Shown here one piece after another: positions 8,779 to 19,959 of a stretch of DNA of 64,000 nt. The notes under the pieces are model-generated. The model ran no database searches and was not told where the DNA came from. It saw nothing but the letters and a program-made list of their open reading frames with translations. The DNA comes from Macrococcus carouselicus (GTDB lineage: Bacteria > Bacillota > Bacilli > Staphylococcales > Staphylococcaceae), in contig NZ_SCWD01000003.1 of NCBI RefSeq assembly GCF_004359515.1, positions 62,001 to 126,000 on the forward strand, read 5' to 3'. Position 1 is the first letter of the stretch. Each line of letters starts with the position of its first letter. The position numbers and the translations under genes are program-made.

Positions 8779-9139
8779 ATGCTTTCCATGCGGCCAGAAT
8801 GAGCAGCAGCCAGCTCGCGATGAAGAGTGCACCGCCAATTGGTGTGATGGCCCCCAGCACTTTTATCTGGGTGACTGCGAGAATATAAAGCGAACCACTG
8901 AAGAATACGATACCTGCTGACATCAACCAACCTGCTGTATTCAGATTAAGCGATGTTGTGCCATTTAATATTCCTATCATGATTAAACCTAACGCATGAT
9001 ACATCTGGTAGGTCGTAGCCTTATTCCAGATATCCAGATATTTCGGCGGCAGTTTGCCTTCAAGGCCATGTGCGCCAAACGCTCCGAGTGCTACTGCCAT
9101 CATTGCGTTAAGCGCTCCTATAATTAAAAATGTCTTCAT
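8777..9139 (-). CDS. DUF423 family small membrane protein (YwdK-like)
   Basis: 120 residues, four hydrophobic helices. The N-terminal [19 protein letters not shown] and the central [10 protein letters not shown] are the conserved DUF423 motifs. Biochemical function is unknown. It is the third gene of an ung-ywdI-DUF423 operon, an arrangement resembling the ung/ywdI/ywdK region of Bacillus and the same locus in Staphylococcus. GAGG lies before the start, nine bases after the preceding stop. Confidence 0.88.
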   Translation of the reverse strand: MKTFLIIGALNAMMAVALGAFGAHGLEGKLPPKYLDIWNKATTYQMYHALGLIMIGILNGTTSLNLNTAGWLMSAGIVFFSGSLYILAVTQIKVLGAITPIGGALFIASWLLLILAAWKA

Positions 9140-9148
9140 GTCATCCTC

Positions 9149-9421
9149 CTAAAAATCAAATAATGAGTCCCCATTACCAAATCCATCATCAGTTACCGCT
9201 TTCGATTGTTCAGGGCTTCCACCCATCATCTTCAGTTCAGCGGCCGTAATTCTGTTTGTCTCCTCTTGCATCGAAGACTTTACAACGTTGTCGTTCAAGT
9301 TCTGCTGACCCAGTACGGCCAGTGTCTGAATAGCATACATGTGCTTGCTGAATTCATTATCACTTGCTGTGCGTGCTTTTTCAAGTTCGGCCTGTATCTG
9401 ATTAACGATCTGCGTTTTCAT
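9149..9421 (-). CDS. ywdI: YwdI-like protein (DUF5327)
   Basis: 90 residues, soluble, acidic and mostly helical, with an N-terminal amphipathic helix ([15 protein letters not shown]) and a low-complexity C-terminal tail ending in [11 protein letters not shown]. Matches the small YwdI/DUF5327 proteins that accompany ung in Bacillaceae and Staphylococcaceae; role unknown. The start lies inside the last codons of ung (20-base overlap), behind GGAGG that is itself part of ung. Confidence 0.75.
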   Translation of the reverse strand: MKTQIVNQIQAELEKARTASDNEFSKHMYAIQTLAVLGQQNLNDNVVKSSMQEETNRITAAELKMMGGSPEQSKAVTDDGFGNGDSLFDF

Positions 9422-10079
9422 TCATGATAACCTCCTTACACCAGTCAATAGGGTCAAGACCATGAGCCATTAGATAATCATTGGTCTGACTGTAAGGTCT
9501 GGAGCCGAAAAACCCTCTGAACGCACTGAGCGGACTCGGATGCACACTCTTGATGATATGATGTTTAGCTGTATCAATCAGAGGAATCTTGGACTGTGCA
9601 GGTTTGCCCCAGAGAATAAAGACGATATGCTCCCGATGATCAGACAGGGCCTGAATGACTTCGTTCGTAAACGTCTCCCAACCGATGCCACGATGCGAGT
9701 TTGCCAATCCTTTCTCCACTGTCAGAACCGTGTTCAGCAGCAGGACGCCTTCCTCAGCCCATCCTGTCAGTTCACCAGTGTGACGTTCGCATCCTATGTC
9801 CTCAGCCAGTTCCTTGTAAATATTGCGAAGTGATGGCGGCAGTTTCGTCCCATTCTTCACTGAAAATGCCAGTCCGTGTGACTGTTCGGGTCCATGATAA
9901 GGATCCTGGCCAAGTATAACGACCTTCACCTGATCAAACGGTGTATATTTAAATGCATTATAGATGTTCTCTCGAGCAGGATAGATTTCCTTGGTCCGGT
10001 AGGCTTCCTCCAGAAAGGCATCCATCTCCTTGAAATCATGTTTTTCCTTTATTTCCTTGAAAATAGTTTCCCAGTTCAT
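9402..10079 (-). CDS. ung: Uracil-DNA glycosylase
   Basis: 225 residues, family 1 UDG. It removes uracil from DNA to start base excision repair. The water-activating loop GQDPYHG is at 57-63 (Asp59 catalytic) and the minor-groove loop HPSPLS at 180-185 (His180). Start at 10079 chosen because GAGGTG precedes it; the upstream extension to 10109 lacks a site. Confidence 0.97.
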   Translation of the reverse strand: MNWETIFKEIKEKHDFKEMDAFLEEAYRTKEIYPARENIYNAFKYTPFDQVKVVILGQDPYHGPEQSHGLAFSVKNGTKLPPSLRNIYKELAEDIGCERHTGELTGWAEEGVLLLNTVLTVEKGLANSHRGIGWETFTNEVIQALSDHREHIVFILWGKPAQSKIPLIDTAKHHIIKSVHPSPLSAFRGFFGSRPYSQTNDYLMAHGLDPIDWCKEVIMNENADR

Positions 10080-10128
10080 AACATCACCTCTCCACCTGAA
10101 TTGTATCACAATTTATAAGCATTTTATT

Positions 10129-10155
10129 TTGTCATACCCGCATTCGTGCTATGAT
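10129..10155 (+). promoter_or_regulatory. Probable promoter of pdxK
   Basis: -35 TTGTCA at 10129-10134 and -10 TATGAT at 10150-10155 with a 15-base spacer (slightly short), followed by an A-rich leader. Confidence 0.5.
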
Positions 10156-10190
10156 AATAATAATCAGAAAAAAAGAATGGGGTATGCGTA

Positions 10191-11021
10191 ATGTCACTCA
10201 AGAAAACTTTAACCATTGCAGGATCAGATACAAGTGCCGGCGCTGGTATGCAGGCAGACTTAAAAACATTCCAGGAACTCAACACATATGGTATGGTCGC
10301 GCTGACAGCAATTGTCACCATGGACCCGGAGACATGGAGTCATGATGTAACACCATTACCGATTGAACTGCTTGATCAACAGATCAAGACAGCACTTTCC
10401 ATCGGCCCTGATGCTATCAAGACAGGAATGCTCGGTACAGAAGAAATCATCGGCCGTGCAGCACAGGCCTTCAAAGAGTCCGATGCTGAAATTTTTGTGG
10501 TTGACCCGGTGATGGTATGTAAAGGTGAAGATGAAGTATTAAATCCAGGTAACACAGATGCCATGATCAAAGAGCTGCTGCCGCTCGCAACAGTGGTCAC
10601 ACCGAACCTCTTTGAAGCAGGTCAGTTATCCGGACTCGGCAAGCTGACTTCAATTGACGAGATGAAAGAGGCGGCGCGCATCATTCACAAACGGGGTGCT
10701 AAGCATGTTGTCATTAAAGGCGGCAAAGCACTTGAGGGGGCTGAAGCAGTAGACCTCTACTTTGACGGGAAGACTTATACATTACTGACAACTGATAAGT
10801 TCCAGTCATCCTACAACCACGGGGCAGGCTGTACATTTGCAGCAGCGACAACAGCTAACTTGGCAAATGGCCTCACACCACGTGAAGCAGTCATCGACGC
10901 TAAAGCTTTCGTTGCATCAGCTATCAAGAACGGCTGGAAGATGAATGACTTTGTCGGCCCCGTACAGCACGGCGCTTACAACAAGGTCGAGAAAATCGAC
11001 GTACAGACAGAAGAAGTATAA
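10191..11021 (+). CDS. pdxK: Pyridoxal/pyridoxine kinase of the ThiD-like family
   Basis: 276 residues, ribokinase fold. It phosphorylates pyridoxal, pyridoxine or pyridoxamine with ATP in vitamin B6 salvage. Gly-rich GSDTSAGAGMQADL at 11-24 binds substrate. Cys110 (PVMVCKGE) and Cys214 (NHGAGCT) stand at exactly the positions of the two cysteines described for the S. aureus pyridoxal kinase, which argues for this activity over HMP kinase (ThiD). HMP-phosphate kinase side activity cannot be excluded. Monocistronic with its own promoter and terminator. Confidence 0.88.
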   Translation: MSLKKTLTIAGSDTSAGAGMQADLKTFQELNTYGMVALTAIVTMDPETWSHDVTPLPIELLDQQIKTALSIGPDAIKTGMLGTEEIIGRAAQAFKESDAEIFVVDPVMVCKGEDEVLNPGNTDAMIKELLPLATVVTPNLFEAGQLSGLGKLTSIDEMKEAARIIHKRGAKHVVIKGGKALEGAEAVDLYFDGKTYTLLTTDKFQSSYNHGAGCTFAAATTANLANGLTPREAVIDAKAFVASAIKNGWKMNDFVGPVQHGAYNKVEKIDVQTEEV

Positions 11022-11034
11022 AATAATGACAGTG

Positions 11035-11066
11035 AAGAGTGGACCATACGGTGCACTCTTCTTTAT
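11035..11066 (+). terminator. Terminator of pdxK
   Basis: Stem GAAGAGTG / CACTCTTC with a 12-base loop and a short T-tract after the pdxK stop. Confidence 0.65.
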
Positions 11067-11138
11067 GAGCAAAAAGTATATAATTCAGTCATTTAATTTA
11101 GTAAACTAATAGCAGGACATTTATGAGGAGTCGTAACG

Positions 11139-11495
11139 ATGGAATTAATCAATGAACAAGCTGTTCAGCAACATTTGAATGAATTCACCAATGAACCTGT
11201 CTATCTGCACGTCGAAACGACAAACGGTGCCTATGCATCTCATTTCGATGAACGTGTCTTCAATGCAGGAACATTTTTGCGCAATATTAAAGTCACTTAT
11301 ATCCAGGGTAAGATCACAGGCGGTAAAAAAGACCCTTACCGCGTCGGCCTTAAGCTTGAAGGTGGCTGGGTGTACGTCCAGGGACTCACGCATTACGAAA
11401 TCGCAGAAGACGGTGCTTTTCTGATGGCAGGCCATAACTATGACGGGCAACTGGCTGCCGCTTTGGAAATCAGCAGAACACCGTTTCATTTATAA
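11139..11495 (+). CDS. yojF: YojF family protein (DUF1806)
   Basis: 118 residues, soluble, predicted beta-rich. It matches YojF/DUF1806, which lies directly upstream of the bacillithiol gene bshB2 (yojG) in Bacillus and Staphylococcus. Molecular role unknown; the conserved pairing suggests a link with bacillithiol. GGAG lies ten bases before the start, and TATAAT about 70 bases upstream is a likely -10 box. First gene of yojF-bshB2-folE2-acetyltransferase. Confidence 0.85.
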   Translation: MELINEQAVQQHLNEFTNEPVYLHVETTNGAYASHFDERVFNAGTFLRNIKVTYIQGKITGGKKDPYRVGLKLEGGWVYVQGLTHYEIAEDGAFLMAGHNYDGQLAAALEISRTPFHL

Positions 11496-11506
11496 GAGGT
11501 GCACAC

Positions 11507-12169
11507 ATGACAGAATCACAAGTATTAGTTGTATTCCCCCATCCTGATGACGAGGCATTCGGTGTCTCAGGAACACTCGCAAAATTCATAGATGACGGCG
11601 TCCCTGTGACATATGCCTGTCTGACACTTGGCCAGATGGGTCGTAATTTAGGTAATCCCCCTTTTGCAACACGTGAATCATTGCCGTCCATCCGCGAGAA
11701 GGAGTTAGAACACGCAGCCGAAGCAATCGGTATCACAGATTTACGCAAGATGGGTTACCGTGATAAGACGCTTGAATTCGAAAAGACAGAGGACCTGGCA
11801 AATATGGTGGGCGCGCTGATCGATGAACTGAAGCCATCTCTCATCATCTCGTTCTATCCAGGCTATGCAGTCCACCCTGACCACGAAGCAACAGCAGATG
11901 CGGTAGTAGAAGCCGTACGCCGCCTGCCTGAAAACGAACGTCCCAAATTACATCTCGTCGCGTTCAGTCATGATACATTTGATGAACTGGGCGCTCCTGA
12001 TGTAGTGATAGATATTACAGGCTACGAAGAAAGAAAAATGAGAGTACTCGAGGCCCATGCTTCACAGACCGGCCCGATGCTGAAAAACCTCGCTGCAGAT
12101 TCGCAGCAAGCTGAAGAAGCACGCGATATGTGGTTGAAAACTGAGCGATTCTACAGCTACTCTTTATAA
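11507..12169 (+). CDS. bshB2: Bacillithiol biosynthesis deacetylase BshB2
   Basis: 220 residues of the PIG-L/LmbE zinc deacetylase family. It removes acetyl from GlcNAc-malate to give GlcN-malate in bacillithiol synthesis, or acts on bacillithiol S-conjugates. Zinc-binding PHPDDE at 11-16 and HPDH at 123-126 are both present. The pairing with yojF favours bshB2 over bshB1. Eleven bases separate it from yojF. Confidence 0.93.
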   Translation: MTESQVLVVFPHPDDEAFGVSGTLAKFIDDGVPVTYACLTLGQMGRNLGNPPFATRESLPSIREKELEHAAEAIGITDLRKMGYRDKTLEFEKTEDLANMVGALIDELKPSLIISFYPGYAVHPDHEATADAVVEAVRRLPENERPKLHLVAFSHDTFDELGAPDVVIDITGYEERKMRVLEAHASQTGPMLKNLAADSQQAEEARDMWLKTERFYSYSL

Positions 12170-12190
12170 AGATATTTAGGAGATCAGTAA

Positions 12191-13063
12191 ATGAAAGAAT
12201 ATAATTTAAATACAAGAGAAGGCCGCTGGAGACATTTCGGCTCAGTGGACCCGGTCAAAGGAACGAAACCAACAGAAAAAGAACGCATGACAGACCTGCA
12301 GAGTTCCAAGAAAGACTTTTTATTCGAGATCGATCACGTCGGTATCAAAAATCTGACGTACCCGGTTCGGATCGGTGACTTTCAGACAGTCGGGAACTTC
12401 AGCTTGTCCACACACCTCGCAAAAGACGAGAAGGGTATCAACATGAGCCGCATTCTGGAGTCGGTTGAATCACACTACGATGGCGGTCTGGTCCTTGATT
12501 TCGCCACACTCAAGAAAGTACTCATCACTTTACAGACAGCAATGAAGCAGAAAGAGGCATCCGTTGAAGTGGAAGGCGTCTGGTTCTTCGATCGCTTCAG
12601 CCCGGTCACGAACTTAAAAGCGGTCGGTCATGCGGATACAGTTTTTGCGATGACTGTCGCTGATGAAGAAGTCTTGAATCAGTCACTGACTATCAAAGCA
12701 GAAGTCACCACACTCTGCCCGTGCTCAAAAGAAATCAGTGAATACTCTGCACATAACCAGCGAGGTGTCGTCACAGTGCAAGCAGACCTCACAGAAGACT
12801 TACCCGCTGACTTCAAAGAACAGATGCTTGAAGCCATGGAAATCAACGCCTCAAGCATGCTTTATCCTATCTTAAAGCGTACAGATGAGAAATCTGTGAC
12901 AGAACGTGCATATGAAAATCCCCGTTTCGTTGAAGATTTACTGCGCCTGATCGCTGCAGATCTAGTTGAACTTCCGTTTATCAAAGGCTTTGAAATCGAA
13001 TGCCGTAATGAAGAGTCCATTCATCAGCACGATGCATTTGCTCGTCTTAAATACAGCAAATAA
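12191..13063 (+). CDS. folE2: GTP cyclohydrolase FolE2 (type IB)
   Basis: 290 residues. It converts GTP to 7,8-dihydroneopterin triphosphate, the first step of folate synthesis. The type IB family hallmark CPCS is at 176-179, with the conserved HNQRG after it. AGGAG lies before the start. It follows bshB2 by 21 bases as in staphylococci. FolE2 can use metals other than zinc, so it is often favoured under zinc limitation; no Zur site is visible here. Confidence 0.95.
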   Translation: MKEYNLNTREGRWRHFGSVDPVKGTKPTEKERMTDLQSSKKDFLFEIDHVGIKNLTYPVRIGDFQTVGNFSLSTHLAKDEKGINMSRILESVESHYDGGLVLDFATLKKVLITLQTAMKQKEASVEVEGVWFFDRFSPVTNLKAVGHADTVFAMTVADEEVLNQSLTIKAEVTTLCPCSKEISEYSAHNQRGVVTVQADLTEDLPADFKEQMLEAMEINASSMLYPILKRTDEKSVTERAYENPRFVEDLLRLIAADLVELPFIKGFEIECRNEESIHQHDAFARLKYSK

Positions 13064-13072
13064 GGCGTACTT

Positions 13073-13636
13073 ATGACTGAAAAAGAGAAGATGCTGAACG
13101 GCGAACTTTATGACCCTCAGGACCCAGTTCTTGCTAATGACCGTATACAGGCGAGACTGGCAGTGCGCAGTTACAATGCTATACCCGAGAATTTGGCAGA
13201 TGAACGCCAGAAAAAAGTTAAAACAATTTTTGGTTCAACCGGTGAACATGTTCATGTTGAAAGTAATCTTAGAGTTGACTATGGTTACAATATTCATGTA
13301 GGTGAAAACTTTTACTCAAATTATGACTTGACGCTGCTTGACGTCGCAAGAATTGATATCGGAGACAACTGTATGATTGCACCCGGTGTCCATATCTATA
13401 CGGCGACGCATCCAATCGATCCAGTTGAACGAAAGAGCGGTGCTGAATACGCGAAGCCTGTTAAAATCGGTCATAACTGCTGGATCGGCGGACACTCTGT
13501 CATTAATCCGGGCGTTACAGTCGGTGATAATGTAGTCATTGCAAGCGGCAGCGTAGTGACAAAAGACGTCCAGGACAATGTCGTAGTCGCAGGTGCCCCT
13601 GCTCGAGTGATTCAGATAATCGAGTTAGAAGAATAA
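13073..13636 (+). CDS. maa: Maltose/galactoside O-acetyltransferase family protein
   Basis: 187 residues. N-terminal Maa/NodL helical domain ([18 protein letters not shown]) followed by a left-handed beta-helix of hexapeptide repeats ([33 protein letters not shown]). His113 in YTATHPID is the catalytic histidine of the family. It transfers acetyl from acetyl-CoA to a sugar; the true substrate is unknown. Nine bases after folE2, last gene of the unit. Confidence 0.85.
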   Translation: MTEKEKMLNGELYDPQDPVLANDRIQARLAVRSYNAIPENLADERQKKVKTIFGSTGEHVHVESNLRVDYGYNIHVGENFYSNYDLTLLDVARIDIGDNCMIAPGVHIYTATHPIDPVERKSGAEYAKPVKIGHNCWIGGHSVINPGVTVGDNVVIASGSVVTKDVQDNVVVAGAPARVIQIIELEE

Positions 13637-13683
13637 CAGAAAAGTTACAGTTCACGGCAGTCGCTTCATAGAACCATGACAAT

Positions 13684-13722
13684 AAAAAATCCATCTTTCA
13701 AATTGAGAGATGGATTTTATTA
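13684..13722. terminator. Bidirectional terminator
   Basis: A-tract, stem AAAATCCATCT / AGATGGATTTT, T-tract. It lies between the convergent acetyltransferase and Cof-type hydrolase genes and can serve both. Confidence 0.9.
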
Positions 13723-15756
<2,034 letters not shown>

Positions 15757-15776
<20 letters not shown>

Positions 15777-16413
15777 TGCTATTATCACGATTGCCGGTAC
15801 CGTCGGCGTCGGCAAATCTTCACTGACCCAAGCGCTGGCCGAGAAACTGAATTTCAGAACGTCATTCGAGAAAGTCGATAATAATCCTTATCTTGAAAAG
15901 TTCTATCAGGACTTTGACCGCTGGAGTTTCCACTTACAGATCTATTTCCTTGCCGAACGCTTTAAAGAACAGAAGCGGATGTTTGAATATGGCGGCGGCT
16001 TCATTCAGGACCGCTCAATCTATGAGGATGTCGATATCTTTGCGAAGATGCATGAAGAAGGGGGTACGATGACACCTGAAGACTTCGCGACCTATTATCA
16101 GCTGTACGAGGCGATGGTCATGACCCCTTACTTTCCGCGTCCAGACTGTCTCATCTACCTTGAGTGTGACTATGAGGCAGTCATCAGACGCATCTCTGAA
16201 CGGGGTCGTCAGATGGAGATTGAGACCGATGAAGCCTACTGGCGTGCATTATTTGCACGTTACGAGAAATGGATTGACGACTTCAATGCCTGTCCGGTCG
16301 TCAGAATTCATATAGATGAGTATGACGTCTATGATGACAGCCATTCACTGGATCCAGTGATTGAGAAAATCGGTAAAGTCATCGCAGCACACCGTGCCTC
16401 ACAACAAAGATAG
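15757..16413 (+). CDS. dck: Deoxyadenosine/deoxycytidine kinase
   Basis: 218 residues. P-loop GTVGVGKS at 14-21; NPYLEKFYQDFDRWSFHLQ and the catalytic QDRSIYED are typical of the Dck type. It phosphorylates dCyd and dAdo for nucleotide salvage and probably complements the substrate range of the gene before it. CGGAG precedes the start within the end of dgk. Confidence 0.92.
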
Positions 16414-16436
16414 ACCGCCATGGCGGTCTATTTTAT
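16410..16436 (+). terminator. Terminator of the dgk-dck operon
   Basis: Perfect inverted repeat ATAGACCGCC / GGCGGTCTAT followed by TTTATTTT on the plus strand. The stop codon of the convergent HAD gene lies inside the stem, so on the minus strand termination is probably weaker. Confidence 0.8.
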
Positions 16437-17120
16437 TTTGTCTATTTGAATGTCTGCTACGCTATCCAGAATCAGGTCAGCGTGACGAAGATCCTGTCTG
16501 TTGCCTGAGCCCGTTAATACACCGATGACCTGCGCAACTTCGCCGTTTCTACCAAGCATTACATCCATCTCAGTATCACCGATCATCACGGTATCCTCGC
16601 GGCTGATATTAACTCTTGTCAGTATCTCATCCATCAGCTCTTTACGGGGTTTCTGGTGCTCTGAGTTATCACTCGTCACAATTAAGTCGAAGTACTGTCT
16701 GATATTGAATTTATCCACAAATAAATCCATTGATTCTGTATCATCTGCTGACACTATAGCAAGTGTGTAACCCGCTTCTTTCAACTGTTTGAGTGTCTCT
16801 GCTGCCCCTTCAATAATCTCAATATCATCCACCTCATTATCAGTAGATAGATGTTCCATCTGCCCGAGTGTCCAGTCTGCCATCTGATCACCATTCGGCA
16901 GAAATCGGAGTTTTTCCACTATCGTCTTCGCACTGTTCGACTGCATTAATTTATCCAGCTGATCATCCACGATACCAAAAGCATCTTTAATTTCAGATTT
17001 AGGTACATGAATATCAGAGCGCGAAGAGAATTCATTGATCAGATCATCGGCTAGTTTTACGATAACGCTGCCCAGCTGCATCAAAGTTCCATCCTTATCA
17101 AATACAATCAGCTTAGCCAT
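16428..17120 (-). CDS. HAD family phosphatase (phosphoglycolate-phosphatase-like)
   Basis: 230 residues. HAD motif I DKDGT at 8-12, motif III region KPRKELM, motif IV GDTEMD at 181-186, and a helical C1 cap. Substrate unknown. AGGAGG sits directly before the start and is also the end of the decayed ilvE frame. The neighbourhood ilvE-HAD-kinases is the same as in S. aureus. Confidence 0.88.
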   Translation of the reverse strand: MAKLIVFDKDGTLMQLGSVIVKLADDLINEFSSRSDIHVPKSEIKDAFGIVDDQLDKLMQSNSAKTIVEKLRFLPNGDQMADWTLGQMEHLSTDNEVDDIEIIEGAAETLKQLKEAGYTLAIVSADDTESMDLFVDKFNIRQYFDLIVTSDNSEHQKPRKELMDEILTRVNISREDTVMIGDTEMDVMLGRNGEVAQVIGVLTGSGNRQDLRHADLILDSVADIQIDKIK

Positions 17121-17123
17121 AGG

Positions 17124-18100
17124 TCACCTCCTGTTAACTTTCAGACACCAGTCGAACGGGTCCTCAGCAGTTCCTTCCTGAATAGATATGTATACATTAT
17201 AAAGTCGTTGTGTCACTGGTCCTGTCTGTCCCTGTACCGAAGATTTCAGACACATTGTCAGATTCCATGATCTCTTCAATCGAAATACGGCGCTCTTCAA
17301 CCTCGTAGCCTAGATATTCAGCGAGCTGAAGAATAGATTTACGTGTGATACCCGGCAGAATGCTGCCATTCAGCTCTGGTGTCACCACCTTACCGTCAAT
17401 AACAAAGAAAATATTCATACTGCCAACTTCCTCGATATAACGTCGTTCAACTCCATCAAGCCATAAAACCTGATGATAGCCAAGTTCAGACGCGCGAGTC
17501 TGTGCTGCCAGACTTGCTGCATAGTTACCTGCTACCTTCGCGAAGCCGACACCCCCGCGGACAGCACGCACATATTCATCCTCTACATAAATGCGCGTCG
17601 CCATCAGCTGATCATCGCCATAATAAGGTGACAGAATAATCATGAATCTATATTCACTTGCCGCATGTATGCCAAGATACGGTTCAGTTGCTATGATGAA
17701 AGGACGGATATAAAGAGATTCTCCTTGTCCTGCTGGAACCCAGTCCTCTTCAAGCTTAATAAGCTGCTGCAATGCTTCGAGAAGAAACTCACCATCAATT
17801 TCCGGAATATTGAGGCGCGCATTCGATTTGTTCATCCGTCTGAAGTTCTCATCCGGTCTGAACAGAATGACATCCTCACCTTGGCGATAGGCTTTCATCC
17901 CCTCAAAGACAGCCTGACCGTGGTGCAGCAGGAGAAATCTCGATATTCTGATAAGGCTGAATAGCTGCATTGTGCCAGCCCTCTTCATCGTTATAATCCA
18001 TCGAGAACATATAGTCAGTGAAATGCTGGCCAAACCCTCTGGCACCTTGTGGTTTTTCTTTTAACTGTTTTCGTCTGATTACTTCAATCTTTCCGGTCAT
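17124..18100 (-). pseudogene. ilvE: Branched-chain amino acid aminotransferase, degraded (ilvE)
   Basis: IlvE is a PLP enzyme that exchanges amino groups between Leu/Ile/Val and their 2-oxo acids. From an ATG at 18100 the frame matches IlvE up to EISPAA, then breaks. The next frame resumes at HHGQAVFEG and continues through the PLP-lysine motif [11 protein letters not shown] and the EEVGSMN motif to EIFGTGT. There it breaks again, and the matching C-terminal end [18 protein letters not shown] appears in another frame, ending at 17124. The first break equals an 11-base loss; the second removes about 23 codons and shifts frame. A short in-frame gap at ILSPYYG, where SPSGAYYG is usual, may be a third. 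No intact product is likely. Confidence 0.9.
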
Positions 18101-18137
18101 CTACAATCATCCCTTACCGCTTATTTGTACCCCCTTT

Positions 18138-18165
18138 ATTTTATACTTCAGTTTTAATGAGTCAA
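18138..18165 (-). promoter_or_regulatory. Relict promoter of ilvE
   Basis: -35 TTGACT (18160-18165), 16-base spacer, -10 TAAAAT (18138-18143), about 40 bases before the ilvE start. It looks intact although the gene is broken. Confidence 0.55.
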
Positions 18166-18183
18166 ACAAAAAAGGATACCCTT

Positions 18184-18699
18184 CTATTTATCGTAAACAG
18201 GCACCCATCCCGCTTCGTCGACAAAAATACGTACGGCAACAACTTTACGACTCGTATCAAGTGTAAAATAATGTCTTACATTTGGTGGTACTGATATTAG
18301 ATCACCTGGATTTAAATGGACCTCAAAAAACTGCTCCTCTCCTTGAATGACAAAAACACCATTTCCACTTACTATCAATCTGACCTCATCATCCGTATGA
18401 TGGTGTTCACGCTGGAAGTTAGTCAGCAGCTCATCAAGATTCGGAGTTGTCTCTGACAAGCTGATGACGTCACTTGCTTTATAGCCACGGCGAGCGCTGA
18501 GGTCCTGGATCTCAGCACTGAACGTTTCAAGGATCTGTGCCTTATCACGGTCAGATAAAGTGTAATTTTCTTTCAAATGATCGCCTAACCTTGACGTGTC
18601 CCATTGTTCGTAGATCACTTCATTTTTTTCCAGATATGCTCTTACTTCATCCTGACTTTCGATGCGTTCCTGTGTTGATTGTAAGATTAAATATGCCAT
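18184..18699 (-). CDS. mtnD: Acireductone dioxygenase MtnD
   Basis: 171 residues, cupin fold. It oxidises 1,2-dihydroxy-3-keto-5-methylthiopentene to the 2-oxo acid of methionine (with Fe) or to methylthiopropionate, CO and formate (with Ni). Metal ligands His99, His101, Glu105 and His143 are all present at the spacing of the Klebsiella enzyme. Last gene of the methionine-salvage operon, one base after mtnB. A weak AAGG/CCTT hairpin with T-tract follows the stop. Confidence 0.95.
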   Translation of the reverse strand: MAYLILQSTQERIESQDEVRAYLEKNEVIYEQWDTSRLGDHLKENYTLSDRDKAQILETFSAEIQDLSARRGYKASDVISLSETTPNLDELLTNFQREHHHTDDEVRLIVSGNGVFVIQGEEQFFEVHLNPGDLISVPPNVRHYFTLDTSRKVVAVRIFVDEAGWVPVYDK

Positions 18700-18700
18700 T

Positions 18701-19315
18701 TTAATTCGCTCCCTTTAAATAATATTTAGCTGCATTCAGCTGCAGTTGGTATTCAAACAGAAATTCAGCTGCCTCGAACAGTTTAAGTGCCTCTGCGCTT
18801 GTTCGTCCCCAAACATTGACACCATGATTTCGAATAAGAACTATGCCGTAATCATTCTGGATATGGGGAATCAGTAGTTGTGCCAATTGATTAATATCAT
18901 TCGGATTGGCGATAATAGGTACAGTCAGTACATCATCCTCACACCACAAATCAAAGGCTTTGATCAGCTCCTGCTTTCTGAATTCAATCTTGCCCATATC
19001 ACCATAAATCTCTGAAATCACGTTGTTACTGATTGTATGGATATGCAGTGAAGTCCGCGCCTTTGACCGCCTGAAAATCTCAACGTGGAGAGGTGTCTCA
19101 AAAGACGGCTTCAGATTTTCCAGGGGTTTCCCTTCTGCTGTCACATGCACGAAACTCTGCTCATTGGTAATATATTTATCGACTCCACTCGTTGTGACGA
19201 TTAACGTATTGTCTGCATTTCTGATTCCGAGGTTCCCGCTCGTCCCGGGAAAGAGACAGCGTGCTGCCAGTCTTTCTTTGACAATGGCCAGATTATTTCT
19301 CAGTTCTTCGGTCAT
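18701..19315 (-). CDS. mtnB: Methylthioribulose-1-phosphate dehydratase MtnB
   Basis: 204 residues, class II aldolase fold with a zinc site. Likely zinc ligands His91 and His93 (LHIHT) and His164 (RNHGVNVWG); Glu73 lies in the SFETPLH segment. It dehydrates methylthioribulose-1-phosphate to the diketo sugar phosphate. Four-base overlap with mtnX. Confidence 0.95.
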   Translation of the reverse strand: MTEELRNNLAIVKERLAARCLFPGTSGNLGIRNADNTLIVTTSGVDKYITNEQSFVHVTAEGKPLENLKPSFETPLHVEIFRRSKARTSLHIHTISNNVISEIYGDMGKIEFRKQELIKAFDLWCEDDVLTVPIIANPNDINQLAQLLIPHIQNDYGIVLIRNHGVNVWGRTSAEALKLFEAAEFLFEYQLQLNAAKYYLKGAN

Positions 19316-19959
19316 GCTGTAACCTCCTTCAGCTTCTCAGCCACTTCATCAAATGTCTCAAACGGTATATGCTGGATACCTTGTTCATATGCATAATCAC
19401 TTAGTTTATCCGTCGTGAACAGAATGTCTGCTATTTGCGAAAGCTTAATATCTGTCACACTATCCCCGATGGCTATCACTTTTTCATTAGACAGCTGACG
19501 TACAATCGAGGGCTTACAGGTACCACATCCACCTGACTCACAATGTTCATCACATAGATGCGTCCATTCCACTTTCATATAATGTTCTTGAAAATCCACT
19601 TCATTAGCATAGACTGCAGCGATCCCATTGAATTGTCCAAGAATCGGCTCAATAAAGAAGTGCATGCCGCCGCTGATGATATAAAAAGGAATATCAAGCC
19701 TTTCAGCGGTATCGAGCAGCTGCTGAAAGCCAGGCCTGAGCTCTACTTCATTCAGGACATAATCAATGATCGCTTCTTTTTTCGCACTTTCCAACAGCTG
19801 GAAAAGATCAGTTACTCCTTCTTGAACAGATATCTGCTGCGCAAGCACTTTCTTAAGAATCGGTTCGCTTTTATCCGGCGCAAACTTTTGCATGATAGCT
19901 ACAATCGTATCCGCTGCTGTGACAGTGCCGTCAAAGTCACACGCAATTATGTAGCCCAT
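19312..19959 (-). CDS. mtnX: 2-hydroxy-3-keto-5-methylthiopentenyl-1-phosphate phosphatase MtnX
   Basis: 215 residues, HAD superfamily. Motif I DFDGT at 8-12 (Asp8 nucleophile) and a GDSVTD motif IV. The cysteine cluster HCESGGCGTCKPS is seen in MtnX proteins. It dephosphorylates the enol product of MtnW to the acireductone. It overlaps mtnW by 13 bases. Confidence 0.94.
   Translation of the reverse strand: MGYIIACDFDGTVTAADTIVAIMQKFAPDKSEPILKKVLAQQISVQEGVTDLFQLLESAKKEAIIDYVLNEVELRPGFQQLLDTAERLDIPFYIISGGMHFFIEPILGQFNGIAAVYANEVDFQEHYMKVEWTHLCDEHCESGGCGTCKPSIVRQLSNEKVIAIGDSVTDIKLSQIADILFTTDKLSDYAYEQGIQHIPFETFDEVAEKLKEVTA

Noticed and set aside
17197-18045. 282-codon reading frame as an intact aminotransferase
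   Set aside because: Its first 35 or so residues are out-of-frame sequence, the true N terminus is in another frame and the C terminus is cut, so it is part of the ilvE pseudogene.
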